Part shown: one piece after another, positions 12,765 to 23,506 of the stretch
How the letters are laid out: each line of letters starts with the position of its first letter
Position numbering within the stretch: position 1 is the stretch's first letter
Source of the DNA: Coleophoma eucalyptorum
Taxonomy: Eukaryota; Ascomycota; Leotiomycetes; Helotiales; Dermateaceae
NCBI GenBank assembly: GCA_026120035.1
Contig: JALRME010000023.1
Span: forward strand, 434,001 to 498,000
Direction of reading: 5' to 3'
Length of the DNA stretch: 64,000 nt
The notes under the pieces: model-generated
The model's input: the letters and a program-made list of their open reading frames with translations, nothing else
The model's database searches: none
Told to the model about the DNA's origin: nothing
Translations under genes and position numbers: made by a program

Positions 12765-13723
12765 TTAAGAGATGGTTGCTTCAGTTCCACTCGCTTTGAC
12801 CACTCCATCACTGTAGTTATTTGCTGGCATGGCCATGGGTTTCCCTCGCTGCTTGGCTGTGAGGCTCACAATCTCCCTGAGCATTAGCTCACGCGTATCC
12901 CTTGCCAAGTCTTCGACATCCGCGGCTGTGAGGTTTTTGGTTTGAATAGGTTCCAAGACTGGAATGGTTAGTAGTTATTCTATACAGTATCAAAGACGTA
13001 CATACCCTTGAGCCGAATCACACCAGACTGGAAATTTCGACCTGGTACGTAGAGTAGATCTGAGTAATTTGCCGCCACCACTGGAACGATTGGGACACCT
13101 GCTTGAACAGCCAGATGGAATGCTCCCTTCTTGAAGGGCAAGAGCATTGGCTCCTTGGCATAGCTTCTCGTGCCCTCCGGAAACATATACACACTCTGCT
13201 TATCCTTCTTCATATGTGTCGCAGCCCCTTCCATAGCATTTCTAGCACTCTTCGAATTTGCTCGATCAATGAAAACACTTCCAGACAAGGTCATAAACCA
13301 ACCCAAGAATGGCATATTCTTGAGCGAACTCTTTGCAGTCACGGAGCAGTACTTGGGAAAGATGTGACCCAGGATCAAGACATCCAGCTCCGACTGGTGG
13401 TTGCCAATAAAAACGGCGGGTCGAGTAGTGTTGAGGTAATCATTCGGGTCCTCGATTTCACAGGTAACACCGGTGGTGAGTTGCATGACGTACTTGAAGC
13501 TGCGAGCCGTGGCCCATTGCGAAAGACCAGGATAGCCGACGATGCGAAAGAAGATGGACACGGTAACTCCATAGCAGGCGCAGACGACGAGCGAAGCGTA
13601 ACCAGCAAGCAGACGTGCGAAGAAGCCCGCCTGTGGCAGGCGCATGGAAAGCATGTAGAGGGCGACGGTGAGGCCCAGGTAGGACTCGAGGAAGAGTACG
13701 GAATAATTAAGAAAGGCGGACAT
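12765..13723 (-). CDS. SLC1: 1-acyl-sn-glycerol-3-phosphate acyltransferase (LPAAT)
   Basis: Minus strand, exons 13723-13006 and 12958-12765, one 47-base intron, 303 residues. The enzyme acylates lysophosphatidic acid to phosphatidic acid in glycerolipid synthesis, normally at the ER or lipid droplets. Visible family blocks: NHQSELD at 108-114 (the NHX4D catalytic box), FIDRAN at 151-156, FPEGTRS at 181-187 and VPIVPVV at 210-216. Two hydrophobic segments lie at about 8-26 and 38-60. Length fits Slc1-type LPAATs (about 300). The start ATG at 13723 sits five bases from an 11-base C run (G on the plus strand, 13729-13739). Divergent from the PDX2 gene across about 815 bases. Confidence 0.95.
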
Positions 13724-14539
13724 GGCGAGGGGGGGGGGGTAGCTTCACTTTAGCTGGTTGAGCGAAGGGATCTCGTGTCCGTAGGGATTATTATTGTGCT
13801 GACCCTCTCGAGGAGGGAGAGAAGAGGGACATACAGATCAGTTGAAGATGTTGTGGGGGGGAGAAGAAGATGTAGGGCGGAGGAAGGAGGAAGAAGAAGG
13901 AAGGCTGCAGTGTCGGCCACAAGTAAGTACTGGCAGGTCGAGCAAGGTGGTGGAGTGGAGTGGAGGGAGGAGCCTTGTCCTTCGGATCTTTGTTGAGAAA
14001 TTATTGGCGACTGAACCGCAGCTTCGAGCTCGGCTGGCACAAATTTTGGTGGGGAGTGGAAAAGGCTTGACCCTGCACGATGACTAAGACGATGATGAGG
14101 TTGGTCACGTCACGAGAACAGAAGCGACGCAGAGGACCGGACAGGGCAGGACAGGGCAGGCACAGGACTGGCAGGACATTTCATTGCACTTCGTGTGTGA
14201 CTGGAAGGAAGGAAGGAGTCACACGCCTTTCGGTCTTTGTCAGTTCGAATCGTCTCCTAGTGATTCTACCCCAGACATCACATCACACACTCTCTCTCCT
14301 CATGTTCTCACTCATTCTCACTCTTCCACACCCACCTCTCCCTTCTCCCGCGCTTCTCCGCTTCGGCTGCTACTCATCCTCTTATTCCCCATACCCGTCG
14401 TCCCGCCTGATCCTGTCCTCTCACATGCCTTTTGGTTAAAGTCTTGGTTTTGACTCAGATCCTGCACTCTTTTGGTTAACGCCAACACTCACCACAGAAA
14501 CTTACTGAAAGATCCCACACATACCATTCGCCCCGAAAG
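13724..14539. promoter_or_regulatory. Shared divergent upstream region of LPAAT and PDX2
   Basis: About 815 bases separate the two divergent start codons. It shows an 11-G run at 13729-13739, purine-rich sequence on the LPAAT side, a duplicated GGACAGGGCA block near 14137-14158, and a strongly C/T-rich stretch at about 14270-14350 on the PDX2 side, which is common in fungal promoters and leaders. No individual binding site can be assigned. Confidence 0.5.
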
Positions 14540-15439
14540 ATGGGCTCTATTAGTGAGGCACCAGATGTCACAGTCGGAGTGCTGGCGCTGCAAGGTGCAT
14601 TTAGCGAACATCTCCAGCTGCTGAGACAAGCGGAACAGGTGCTGGTCACCACCACCACAACTCCCTCGGCCCAGCGAAAATGGTCGTTCCTGGAGGTTCG
14701 AACGGAGGCCGAGTTGGCATCATGCGATGCTCTCATCATCCCCGGAGGTGAAAGTACTGCCATATCTCTAGTTGCTGAGCGGTCCAATATGCTGAACTCC
14801 CTTCGTGATTTTGTCAAGTAAGTATATTCTGTGTTGCGGTTTTCATTACTCATCCTCCCCAGGAAGTCAAGGAAGCCAACTTGGGGTACTTGCGCTGGTC
14901 TGATCTTACTTGCCGAGTCTGCAAATCGGACAAAGAAAGGGGGTCAGGAATTAATTGGAGGGCTCGATGTTCGAGTTAATCGTAACCATTTTGGAAGACA
15001 GACCGAAAGCTTTCAAGCCAATCTTGACCTCAAATTCCTGAAGAAGTCAAATGGTGAAAGTGATGCACCATTTCGAGCAATCTTCATTAGAGCTCCGATT
15101 GTGGAGAGACTGTTACCGCGAATGCCTGGAGTTCAAGAAGGAGAAGCAAAGACGGAGGAGACAGTCATTGCGCCGTCACGCAGCATTGACCAAAGCGTTG
15201 TCTCTACTATTCGTGGTGCAGAGGTTGAGGTTATGGCTATCCTACCAGGACGTACGGCAGCTTTGACCCCCGAAGCCAAAGAGAAACTGGACGCTGAGGC
15301 AGGCGATATTGTTGCTGTTCGCCAAGCCAATGTATTTGGCACCAGTTTCCATCCGGAGTTGACAGGAGATCCGAGAATTCATACATGGTGGTTAGAACAA
15401 GTTGTGGATGCAGTTGAGAAGAGGAGAGCTCTTGCTTGA
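14540..15439 (+). CDS. pdx2: Pyridoxal 5'-phosphate synthase glutaminase subunit (PDX2/SNO/PdxT)
   Basis: Exons 14540-14817 and 14863-15439 with a 45-base intron, 284 residues. This class-I glutaminase supplies ammonia to the PDX1/SNZ synthase that builds PLP from ribose 5-phosphate and glyceraldehyde 3-phosphate. Motifs: LALQGAFSEH (15-24), IPGGES (67-72), nucleophile Cys103 in GTCAGL, and His256/Glu258 in SFHPEL, completing the Cys-His-Glu triad. Residues about 36-52 (a Thr-rich run and KWSF) and 165-190 look like fungal insertions, which explains the extra length over bacterial PdxT (about 190-200). The partner PDX1 gene is not in the window. Confidence 0.97.
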
Positions 15440-16141
15440 TAGTTTGATAAATAGACTACCACGCGCAAAAATAGAAGGACAGGCAGCTAACGGTTGTATC
15501 ATAAGAATAGAGGTTACAATCTGGACAGAAGGCATTATGAATTTTTCTTTACAATGTACTTGACCCGGTTGGTATATAGAAAGCACTTGCTATTGGCTTC
15601 AAAACCATGGTTGGCCTTGATCGATGAAATCCACCTCACTTAAGTTCCAGCACGGAAGACAAGCAACTTGACGCCATCGGGCCGTTAAGTGATATACATA
15701 TTCTCCAACGCCACCCCAATCATTAAGATACGACGTTTTACTTAGGAAACCTATGTAAGATTGCCCCTATGTTTCTGGAATCTTAATATCTGTTACAAGC
15801 GATAGCTACCAACCGGTGACTTTTGAAGCCTGGATTTCTATAGCTGGTCAAAAAGTCTCCGGATTATGAGTGCTGATTGGTCAAAAAGTGCGAGCCTGAC
15901 ATAAGCGTGGAGTTAGTGCGGCACATTCGTTCAAGGACCCCTTCTACCACTTTCTTATATAAGGTAGGTATCTTCTCTTGCCTAGTTCTTTAAATCTGTG
16001 TAGTATAAATCAGCAATACTTTATTTTGAGTCGTACTTCTTCCTCATCGATCTCCAGAACTAAACTTCTGCTCCGGTCTTCGCAATTAAACATTGCTCAG
16101 TGGCTATTTACTTGCTAGTAATTCAAGAAGTTATTCACAAA
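15440..16141. promoter_or_regulatory. Intergenic/upstream region of the glycosyltransferase gene
   Basis: Contains an exact direct repeat GGTCAAAAAGT at 15846-15856 and 15879-15889, the second copy extended by a shared preceding T, and a TATATAA box-like sequence at 15956-15962, about 180 bases before the ATG at 16142. The position fits a promoter with a short leader. Function of the 11-mer is unknown. Confidence 0.45.
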
Positions 16142-18156
16142 ATGGGTTACAAGCAACATCATGCATGGTTCCTTGTTCCAGCATGGGGACATATGACGAG
16201 TGGACACACCACCATTGTCCGAATGTTGCAACTTAACCCAGATCTAGTCATAACAGTTTTACGGCACGCCATAGTTGGTATGTAAACACCTTGACTAAGC
16301 CCTCAATGAACGCCAGGCTAACCTTACTCCTAAAAACAAGCCGCAAAATCCGATGCACATTTGGCCTTATTCCCAGATTTTCCACGAGATCGCGTTCGAT
16401 TTGTCGATGCAGGCGATGCTGAGTATGCTTCTTCACTTATTTTCCGGGAAAAGCCCACTAATTCATCATAGTCTCATGAGCAAAGGCCTTGGCCTTGGGT
16501 TCATGAAGCAGGCAATGATGGATCTCTCCTCAAAATGGCTGGAGACTTTGACCGCCATCACAAAACCAGACAGCTCCTGGCCACAACCTACAGCACTGAT
16601 CCTTGACCAAGCCGGAACTCTACCAACCCTTCCCCAAGCCAAGGAGATTGTAGGTCCTGAATGTAAGATTTTTATGCATTTGACTATCAGTGCGAGTTGT
16701 TCTTATGCCTTCTTTGCACCGAGTGCGGATTCTGGCGTTTCGGACTTGGAAGAGATTGCGGACGACATTATGAAGGATGATGTAAAGAGGAACGGAAGGG
16801 AGCGACAAGAGATTATTGCGGGGGTATGTTATAGATCGGCTACTTTTCCTGAATTTTTGACGAGATCAGTCATTATTTGTCCTGGGTGAAGTTCTGGTGG
16901 AATTGGTTAGCTTGTCGAGGGAAGTATTCATGTCAGCCTTCGATCTGAATGGCTGAAATGAATATTACCACTCAGGTTTGCTACCACCATGGGAACATCA
17001 CTCTGGTAGCAGAAATGACTGAATTTTTGTCATGAGAATATGGCAACAGGTGTTTGAATCTAGCTAATACCATTCACAGATCTGCCTCTCCAAGAACGGC
17101 ACCGATTCACTTAATGGTAGCATCATACGCGTTCCGGGCGTCAAGCCAATGTATGATTACGAGCGAGAAATGGCCAATTGTCCAGCACCACCAGGTATTG
17201 AGGCCATACTCTTACAAATGGTAGCTCTTGGGAAGCAAATCGATGGGATGATTTCAGCCTCGTCAAGGTGTCTCGAGGGAGAAGCTCTCGAGGCTTGCGG
17301 AAAGTATTCTAAGGTCTATCCTATTGGAGTACAGGTAGCCCCTAGAGGATGGGGCAAGGATGGGTTAGAGATCAAAGATGAGACTTTGAGTAGCTTTCTT
17401 GGCAAATGGGGAACCAACGAAGTAGTTTTCATCTCATTTGGGTATGTTCATCTCCAAGGTCCCAGCAGGAATAAAATAGCAAGCTTACTCGCCTTCAGAT
17501 CCGTTTTCTTCCCCACTACAACTCCACAATACATTAAATTCCTCCTACAAACTCTTCTAGATCTCTCAATTCCGTTCCTCTTCGTCCTCGGAGGAGTCAC
17601 AGCCGCATCTCAACTCGACCCCTCCCTTATCACGGAAATCAACGAATCTGGAAAAGGACTAATCCATACTACATGGATAGACCAGCAAGCAATCTTGCAG
17701 CACAAGAGTGTGGGGTGGTTCTTGTCACACGGCGGTTGGAATTCTACCGTTGAGAGTCTCGCACAAGGTGTTCCGCTCATCGGCTGGCCGATGTCTCAGT
17801 CCGATCAGCCTATCAATATCGCATTGTGTGCGACGAGGGATAAGCCGGTTGCCTTTGAGTTTATGCAGGTCCGTAATTCCCTAACCTTCAATCTTGATAT
17901 GGAGTTCTTGACTGGGGCATTGCTAACTAGAAAGTAGGTCCGACAAGGTGCAGCTAAGGCGCCGGCTCTGAGAGGCGGTGCGCCGATTGTTGGAGATGAC
18001 GAGAGCGTGAAGAAGGAATTCCGAGAGATTTTCACGAAGGCATTTGGGAAAGAGGGCGAGGTGATTAGGCAGAATGTTGAGGAGCTGGCTCGGGAGTTAA
18101 GGGAGGAGAGAGATGGGAAAGCGGATGAAGTTATTAAGGAACTTACCTTGTTGTGA
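16142..18156 (+). CDS. UDP-glycosyltransferase (GT1 family)
   Basis: Six exons: 16142-16277, 16341-16422, 16472-16823, 17080-17441, 17499-17868 and 17938-18156; 506 residues, usual for GT1. The N-terminal half carries the acceptor-binding domain, with [11 protein letters not shown] (the His near residue 17 is the usual catalytic base). The C-terminal half has the nucleotide-sugar signature: SFGS after splicing (308-312), [10 protein letters not shown] (370-379), [10 protein letters not shown] (388-397) and PMSQSDQ (408-414). This is the plant/fungal PSPG-like block. Such enzymes glycosylate small lipophilic acceptors such as sterols, xenobiotics or secondary metabolites; the acceptor cannot be read from sequence. 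The fourth intron (57 bases) is in frame and lacks a stop. The third (256 bases) is unusually long for this window. Confidence 0.9.
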
Positions 18157-18647
18157 GAGAATTGGCATCATAGACCGGTTTTTGGCGGACTACCCTGAAT
18201 ATTGACGATTCAAAGGACAACCTTTCAATGTAACAGTTTCATGTTCCACGAGTAGGTAATTCCTTATTCATGGCATCACCTCAGTATATAAAAGACGGAG
18301 GAAACAATGTGCTTTGATTTTTGATCCTTCAAGCTGCGATATTCCCTAGATGGTATATAATATCTTGTCTTCTCTAACGGTTCGTCCCCTGAGGAGCACT
18401 CTATTCAGACACTACATAGAGTCTAGTGAGAGCAAGAGACGCTCTCTTCCAGATGACGGTTTAAATATTCAGCATGTATCTTATGAGGACTCTAAGACCC
18501 TTTGAAGTTCCTTCATCTCAGATATCTTTTCCGACGGGTATCTAAATGGGTGGGCACTCACATATGACTTTCGCAGCATGTCTGCTGTTTCAAGTCCTGA
18601 TACAGCTCTAGCAACTTGCGGCTAAAGCGAATAGCCCATATTAGAGC
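18157..18647. other. Intergenic, convergent 3' ends
   Basis: Space between the glycosyltransferase stop and the ureidoglycolate lyase stop. Nothing recognisable beyond A/T-rich 3' sequence. Confidence 0.6.
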
Positions 18648-19269
18648 TCAAAATACAACCTCAATCTCCTCCTCCAGGTGAAAGAAGTCACAATCCTCAT
18701 CCGTAACTCCATTCACATGCTGGATCACTGCAAAAGAAACAGGCTATTCAAAAGAAAGCAAAATCAGCAAAAGCCTATAACTATCAAACTCCAGAACTTA
18801 CCTTGTCAATCACAGCCATAGGCGCATGCCAGACTCCCGGTGTATAACACACACCCTGTTCCTGCCTCGCGACGAACGCCTTCAACTTTCCCTCGCTCAA
18901 GTCTGGAACGTCGCCTGGATCGGTGGCCACCACCAAATACATGACCTCCCCGCCCATGGGCACGAAGCTCTGGGTGGTGAAGCGATGTCTCTCCAAGACC
19001 TTGATGCGCAGAACCCTCTTGCCCTGCTCGGCTGGCCAGGCCGTGACTTCTTTGGGGCTGGCGAGCGAGGCGTTCAGTACCGTCCTCCCCGGCGTGCCTG
19101 AAGGCGAGGCGCTGTAGAGATTGGTGGTTGGTACCACCTCGGGTGTGCGTCGTGAGCTGCCGCCGTTGACGAGAATTGTGTTGCTGTTTACTACATCGGT
19201 TGATATCACGCCGCCGTAGCGTGCGTATTCCTCTATCGAGAGCGGTTTTGCGTGCAGCGTCTGTACCAT
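18648..19269 (-). CDS. DAL3: Ureidoglycolate lyase
   Basis: Minus strand, exons 19269-18802 and 18743-18648, 58-base intron, 187 residues. It releases urea from ureidoglycolate to give glyoxylate, the last step of allantoin breakdown. Family features: LSIEEYARYGGVI near the N-terminus (10-22), RFTTQSFVPMGG in the middle, GVWHAPMAVID with His148, and a C-terminal AVIQHVNGVTDEDC block recovered only after splicing. The acceptor is the TAG at 18745-18744. A stronger-looking TTTTGCAG 16 bases further on would place TGA immediately in frame and truncate the protein. Next gene on the same strand is the PuuE-type allantoinase, so the two cover neighbouring steps of one pathway. Confidence 0.93.
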
Positions 19270-19631
19270 GTTTTCTGATGCTGGCAAGGGGGTTTGGATG
19301 TGGGATCACAAGTAGAGATGTTTGGCAAGTGCAGAGGAGTTTGTGCTTGTGTTCTTGATTCGCTCTTCACGTGGAAATGGCTTGCTTGCTTGTTGGAAAG
19401 TTCAAGGAATGTTAGTATGTCAAACTGTAGGTGCGGTAAGAAGAATGGTGGTTGTCAAGCGGTAGTGGCTTATTGGCGGGCTACAATAGTGGGAGGAACA
19501 AGACTAGCGAGGAGAGCTTGGCCGTTAATTATACGCAAGAATCTGGAACGACAGAAAGGGTGTTTTGTATGAGGGAATGATTCTTATTTTCAATTCCCTA
19601 CATGGTTGTAATCATATGCTGTAAATATCCT
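19270..19631. other. Intergenic between the two allantoin genes
   Basis: About 360 bases containing the promoter of the ureidoglycolate lyase and the 3' end of the allantoinase. I found no HGATAR element here, unlike upstream of the allantoinase. Confidence 0.5.
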
Positions 19632-20858
19632 TCAAACCAAAGATCCCTTCTTATACGGGAACTTCTCCCTGTAATGGATTGCAATATCCTTCCTCGTCGT
19701 TACCCAAACATCGGGCTTAGAAGCAATGTACTGAATGAAGTTCCTCACAGCAGCAAAGCGTCCTGCTTTTCCGCTGATCCGACAGTGAAGGCCCACGGTC
19801 ATCATTTTTGGCATTCCTTCTTCTCCCTCGGCATACAGCACGTCGAATGCTGTCCTGAGGTACTCTTCGAAATCTGAGGCGGTGGTGACACCTGATGCGG
19901 CGTGGAATTTCACATCGTTGCAGTCATAACTATCATGAACCATCAGCACACTCTTTACTTGAAACAAAGTTGAAGGAAGTCTCACCTGTAAGGAATCATC
20001 AACATTCCTTTCGCGTCTTGCGAATCCTTCTCAGCTGGCACATCGGTCCAGAAAGGTAAATCGTCGCTATAGGTATCACTCTCATAAAGAAGAGGAATGC
20101 CCATCTCGGTGTAGACTTCGTGAATCAATGCCTTCGAGTACGGCGATAAGGCTCCATAGTACCACCCCACAGGATACGATCCCGTAGAGTTCTTCAAGGA
20201 TTCTAGCTGACGCTTGATATACTCCTTCTCAAGCTCGATGGTCATTCCCTGATAGTTGACCCATCTTCAATAAAGAGATTCAGATCAGCAAGACTGTTTC
20301 TTTTATATCAGGTTATCGAGAAGTCAGACAAGGACATACCTATAGCCATGTGAAGCAATCTCATGGCCGTTCTTAGTGAAAGCCTCGGCAGCTTCAGGAT
20401 TCTTCTCAAGAGCCTGTCCAATAGCATAAACCGTGACAGGCATGCCGAATTTCTCAAAGCAATTCAGGAGCCTCCAGACACCCACTCGCGAACCATAGTC
20501 ATAATCGCTCTCTACGTTTAGCGATCTCTCGCCTTTCTGTGCTGGTTTATCAGATTGCTCCCAGAGCCGATTCTCGGACTGCTCGTCTCCGTTCGTCACG
20601 CTTCTTTCAGAACCCTGGCAAAGAGATCCTGTAAGCTATGGGCTGGCTGTTGGGGAGATTGAACGAGGATGCACCTACTTCTTCGTAGTTGATCACAAAT
20701 GAGACAGCAATCTTGGCCCCGTTGGGCCATTGGGGATTATGTGACTTTCTTCCAAAGCCGATGCAATCACGTGGGAAGTCGTACTTAGTCCCCCGAAGCG
20801 TGTCGGTGCTGGACGCATCAAGTATTGCGGCACTGCCATCGCGGTTGAACTTGGCCAT
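19632..20858 (-). CDS. puuE: PuuE-type allantoinase (polysaccharide-deacetylase fold)
   Basis: Minus strand, exons 20858-20679, 20614-20340, 20264-19986 and 19929-19632, introns of 64, 75 and 56 bases, 343 residues. PuuE enzymes hydrolyse allantoin to allantoate using a polysaccharide-deacetylase scaffold unrelated to classical metallo-allantoinase (DAL1). Diagnostic blocks: PRDCIGFGRKSHNPQWPNGA (about 29-48), VSFVINYEEGSERSV (52-66), a deacetylase-like GHEIASHGYRW (143-153), and YYGALSPYS. The sequence could be auto-annotated as chitin or polysaccharide deacetylase, but the NYEEGSER and WP(N/G)GA blocks and the ureidoglycolate lyase neighbour favour allantoinase. No signal peptide is seen, in line with a cytosolic enzyme. 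Confidence 0.9.
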
Positions 20859-23506
20859 TGTTAAATAACACAAAGGGTTGCGGATAGTTTGGGAATATCA
20901 CAAGGTCTTTTATGGTAGTCTGTCTCAACGGCTAAAGTAAGAAAGATGATGATGGCAGACTTTTGGCATCGGCTTGCGGCCAAGTAATTGGGGCTAGAGG
21001 CGGGCAAGCAATGTGCCTTTGAGACGAGCAATTCTCTAGATCTACCAGAATACGCACGGCGGTTGGCAAAGAGTAAAGCTAACTCGTAATGTGGTCAACT
21101 TGTCAAGAGTGGCGTGTTCGCCGTGATAGAGGGAGCTTGAATCGCCTATCTTATCTGTGGCTCCGTCGCGCTCGGCTAACATTTTGGTGGCTGGAAGATC
21201 TGTGGTTGACGTGCTAGTCCTTGCAATATATAAAGTCGATGTACTCTCCGAACTATTGAAGCAGGTTAAGAGATTCAGCCGCATTCTATTCTTGGATTTA
21301 GGTTGCTTCAAAGCTCAAGGTCTTCATTCCATCGAGGCGCCCAAAAGTTGTGTGAACGGACCTTCATAAAGTTGCATTACCTGTGCCCGCAGCACAATGG
21401 TATGGTAAAAGAAACATACTATCTTAGTAGAGATTTCGGTCTGTTCTAATCCGAACAGGTGTTGGGCTTGAAGTTTTGCATTGTCTGGAGCGCAGCAGAA
21501 AGAATGAAGGTGAAGGTGTTCATTTCTCCTTGGCTTAACTCGCGGAATGTTGGCTGCTGTACCGATCCAATAGAGCCCCAGTTCGGTGCACATCTGCAGT
21601 ATAAACCGAAAATGACTTGAAGAGGGGCTGCTACAACACAATTGGGATCAACAACCCATGCCCTGTCGTCTCACCTACAATTCTCACGAACTTATAGGCC
21701 AAACTCATTAAGGTGCAAATCCAGGCAGAGGTTTAGTTATCCTTATTGTGTCGTATTGTCTCTTATGTTTCATTTTAGTAATAGGTGGATTGAGACAGGA
21801 GATGAGCTTGCTTCCTTTCGTTGCATTGAAGATGAATGTCCACGTTTCGATGCTTTATATACGTTCACGAAAGGAGAGATTAACTCGTAAGCTAGCGAGA
21901 CTTAATTTCTCTTACCTCTTGCTGGGGAAACATATGCCCCACTGAGTGGAATGAGTATTCGCAAACAAATTTGAGCATTGTGGAGGGTTTCTGTGTCAAT
22001 GAAAGACAGAAGCCTTACTCTGGGTCAGAGGATAGTGCCACGTCAAAAGATTTACTATCTTATTCCAAATGGAATTACTGACCATGTCCTTCGCACTCTA
22101 CCAGGCTTCCGAACAATTGATGATGACTAAGGTGAGTTTGACGACATTTCTTGGAAATTGGTTCCGCACAGCAAATCTCTTTCTCGCAACGTCAGTCAGC
22201 TCAACTTTAAACTTGGGGCGAACACCTTCTAAGCAAACACGCCATCACCCCCGTCAGTAGAGGGCATTAGGCATGCGTCGCATGAAATCGGTGCAACTAG
22301 AGATTGAAAACTTTGCGTCTATGACGATATTTCCCTTGAAATTCTTTGGATCGGCCCGTCGTATTTTCCGGCCGAATCCCATCAGGAAAGAGGCGACAGG
22401 ACACGAGTAATGAATGAGCTCAAGCGACGACCGTTCTACGCGTGCTTCTGGCGTTTTTGTTAGCCTCGAACTTTGTCGTCGGCCGTCTTCTATTTTTCCT
22501 TGTCCTTGTGTCCATTACTGTACGTTCTGCTGACAGAGCGACAGAGCCTTGAATGTACGACTCCTGCTCATGTGGGCGGTCGAACTCAACATCAGATGCT
22601 CCTCCGACAGTACCGTAGTGCACGAGACCTTTCGGTTTTGCATTCATGGATACGGCTCGGCATCATGAGTTATGACGATGTACTTGTGCTCGTAGCACTC
22701 ATCTGCTGAATCGCAAACCCACTTTATCAATGGGAATTCACGGAAGTCCAGCAGAGGAGTCCACAATGTGGTCGTTCCACCTGCCGTCCCACACGTGCTT
22801 TCCCATTTGAGGCTGTTGAGACAATGCCTCTCCTGTAGCCACTCAGAGGGCAGAGCAAACCGCCCGTGGATTGCTTCATCTGCGCGGCCCTAAGCTGGAA
22901 TCAGGGCTTCAAAGCTCGAGTGAGCGGCCAGGAATGGTTTCCATACCACAAGTCTCGCGACTCTAGTCACCTTCTCGACTTGGAAGATTGGTTGTCCTGC
23001 GCCATGCATGCACGTCAGCAAGCCAGTGCTTGACCGGCCTCTGGTTTCGTATCTTATCAAATCCTGCTGTGCTCGGTCTGCGGCACCTTTTCATTTCTTG
23101 CAATACGGTATCTATGCGTATTTCACGTGATCATATCTGAGCTCGGTGTTATTCGGTGGATCCGCAGCCTTAAAACTGGGTAAAATCCGTCAAGCGAGCC
23201 AGTGCGAGCAGGCGGAAGACTCCCAGACTATAGTCCGCTTTAAGCTTTTGCAAATACAGTATGCACAAATATATGGGTAGCAAACGCGACGAGGCTTCAC
23301 TGCGGTGCTTTCTCGGTGCCTCCATATATTATGACGACAGAACAACATCTAACTTCGCGGATGAAAGGTGCCATTCTCCACTAAGGGGAGAGGCCAAGCA
23401 TGTTTTGTTGCCATGGGTTTTGTATCTTTATCTACTCGTCTTCCCCCATATGGAGTTTGTATCTGTGGGCATCTCAACATAATCCTCAATCACAACAATC
23501 ATCACC
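20859..23506. other. 2.6 kb intergenic, divergent promoters
   Basis: Between the divergent allantoinase and MFS genes. It holds the GATA site group listed separately. No ORF here has family features or a convincing splice chain. Confidence 0.5.
21124..21156. promoter_or_regulatory. Cluster of three HGATAR (AreA/NIT2-type) sites
   Basis: TGATAG on the plus strand at 21124-21129 and overlapping AGATAG (21151-21146) and AGATAA (21156-21151) on the minus strand: three HGATAR cores within 33 bases, 266-298 bases upstream of the allantoinase ATG. Fungal nitrogen regulators of the AreA/NIT2 class bind paired GATA sites at short spacing. The match to a nitrogen-scavenging pathway supports the assignment, but GATA cores are common by chance. 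Confidence 0.5.

Noticed and set aside
18806..19309. Alternative minus-strand frame overlapping ureidoglycolate lyase
   Set aside because: Arg/Gly/His-rich shadow of the real coding frame.
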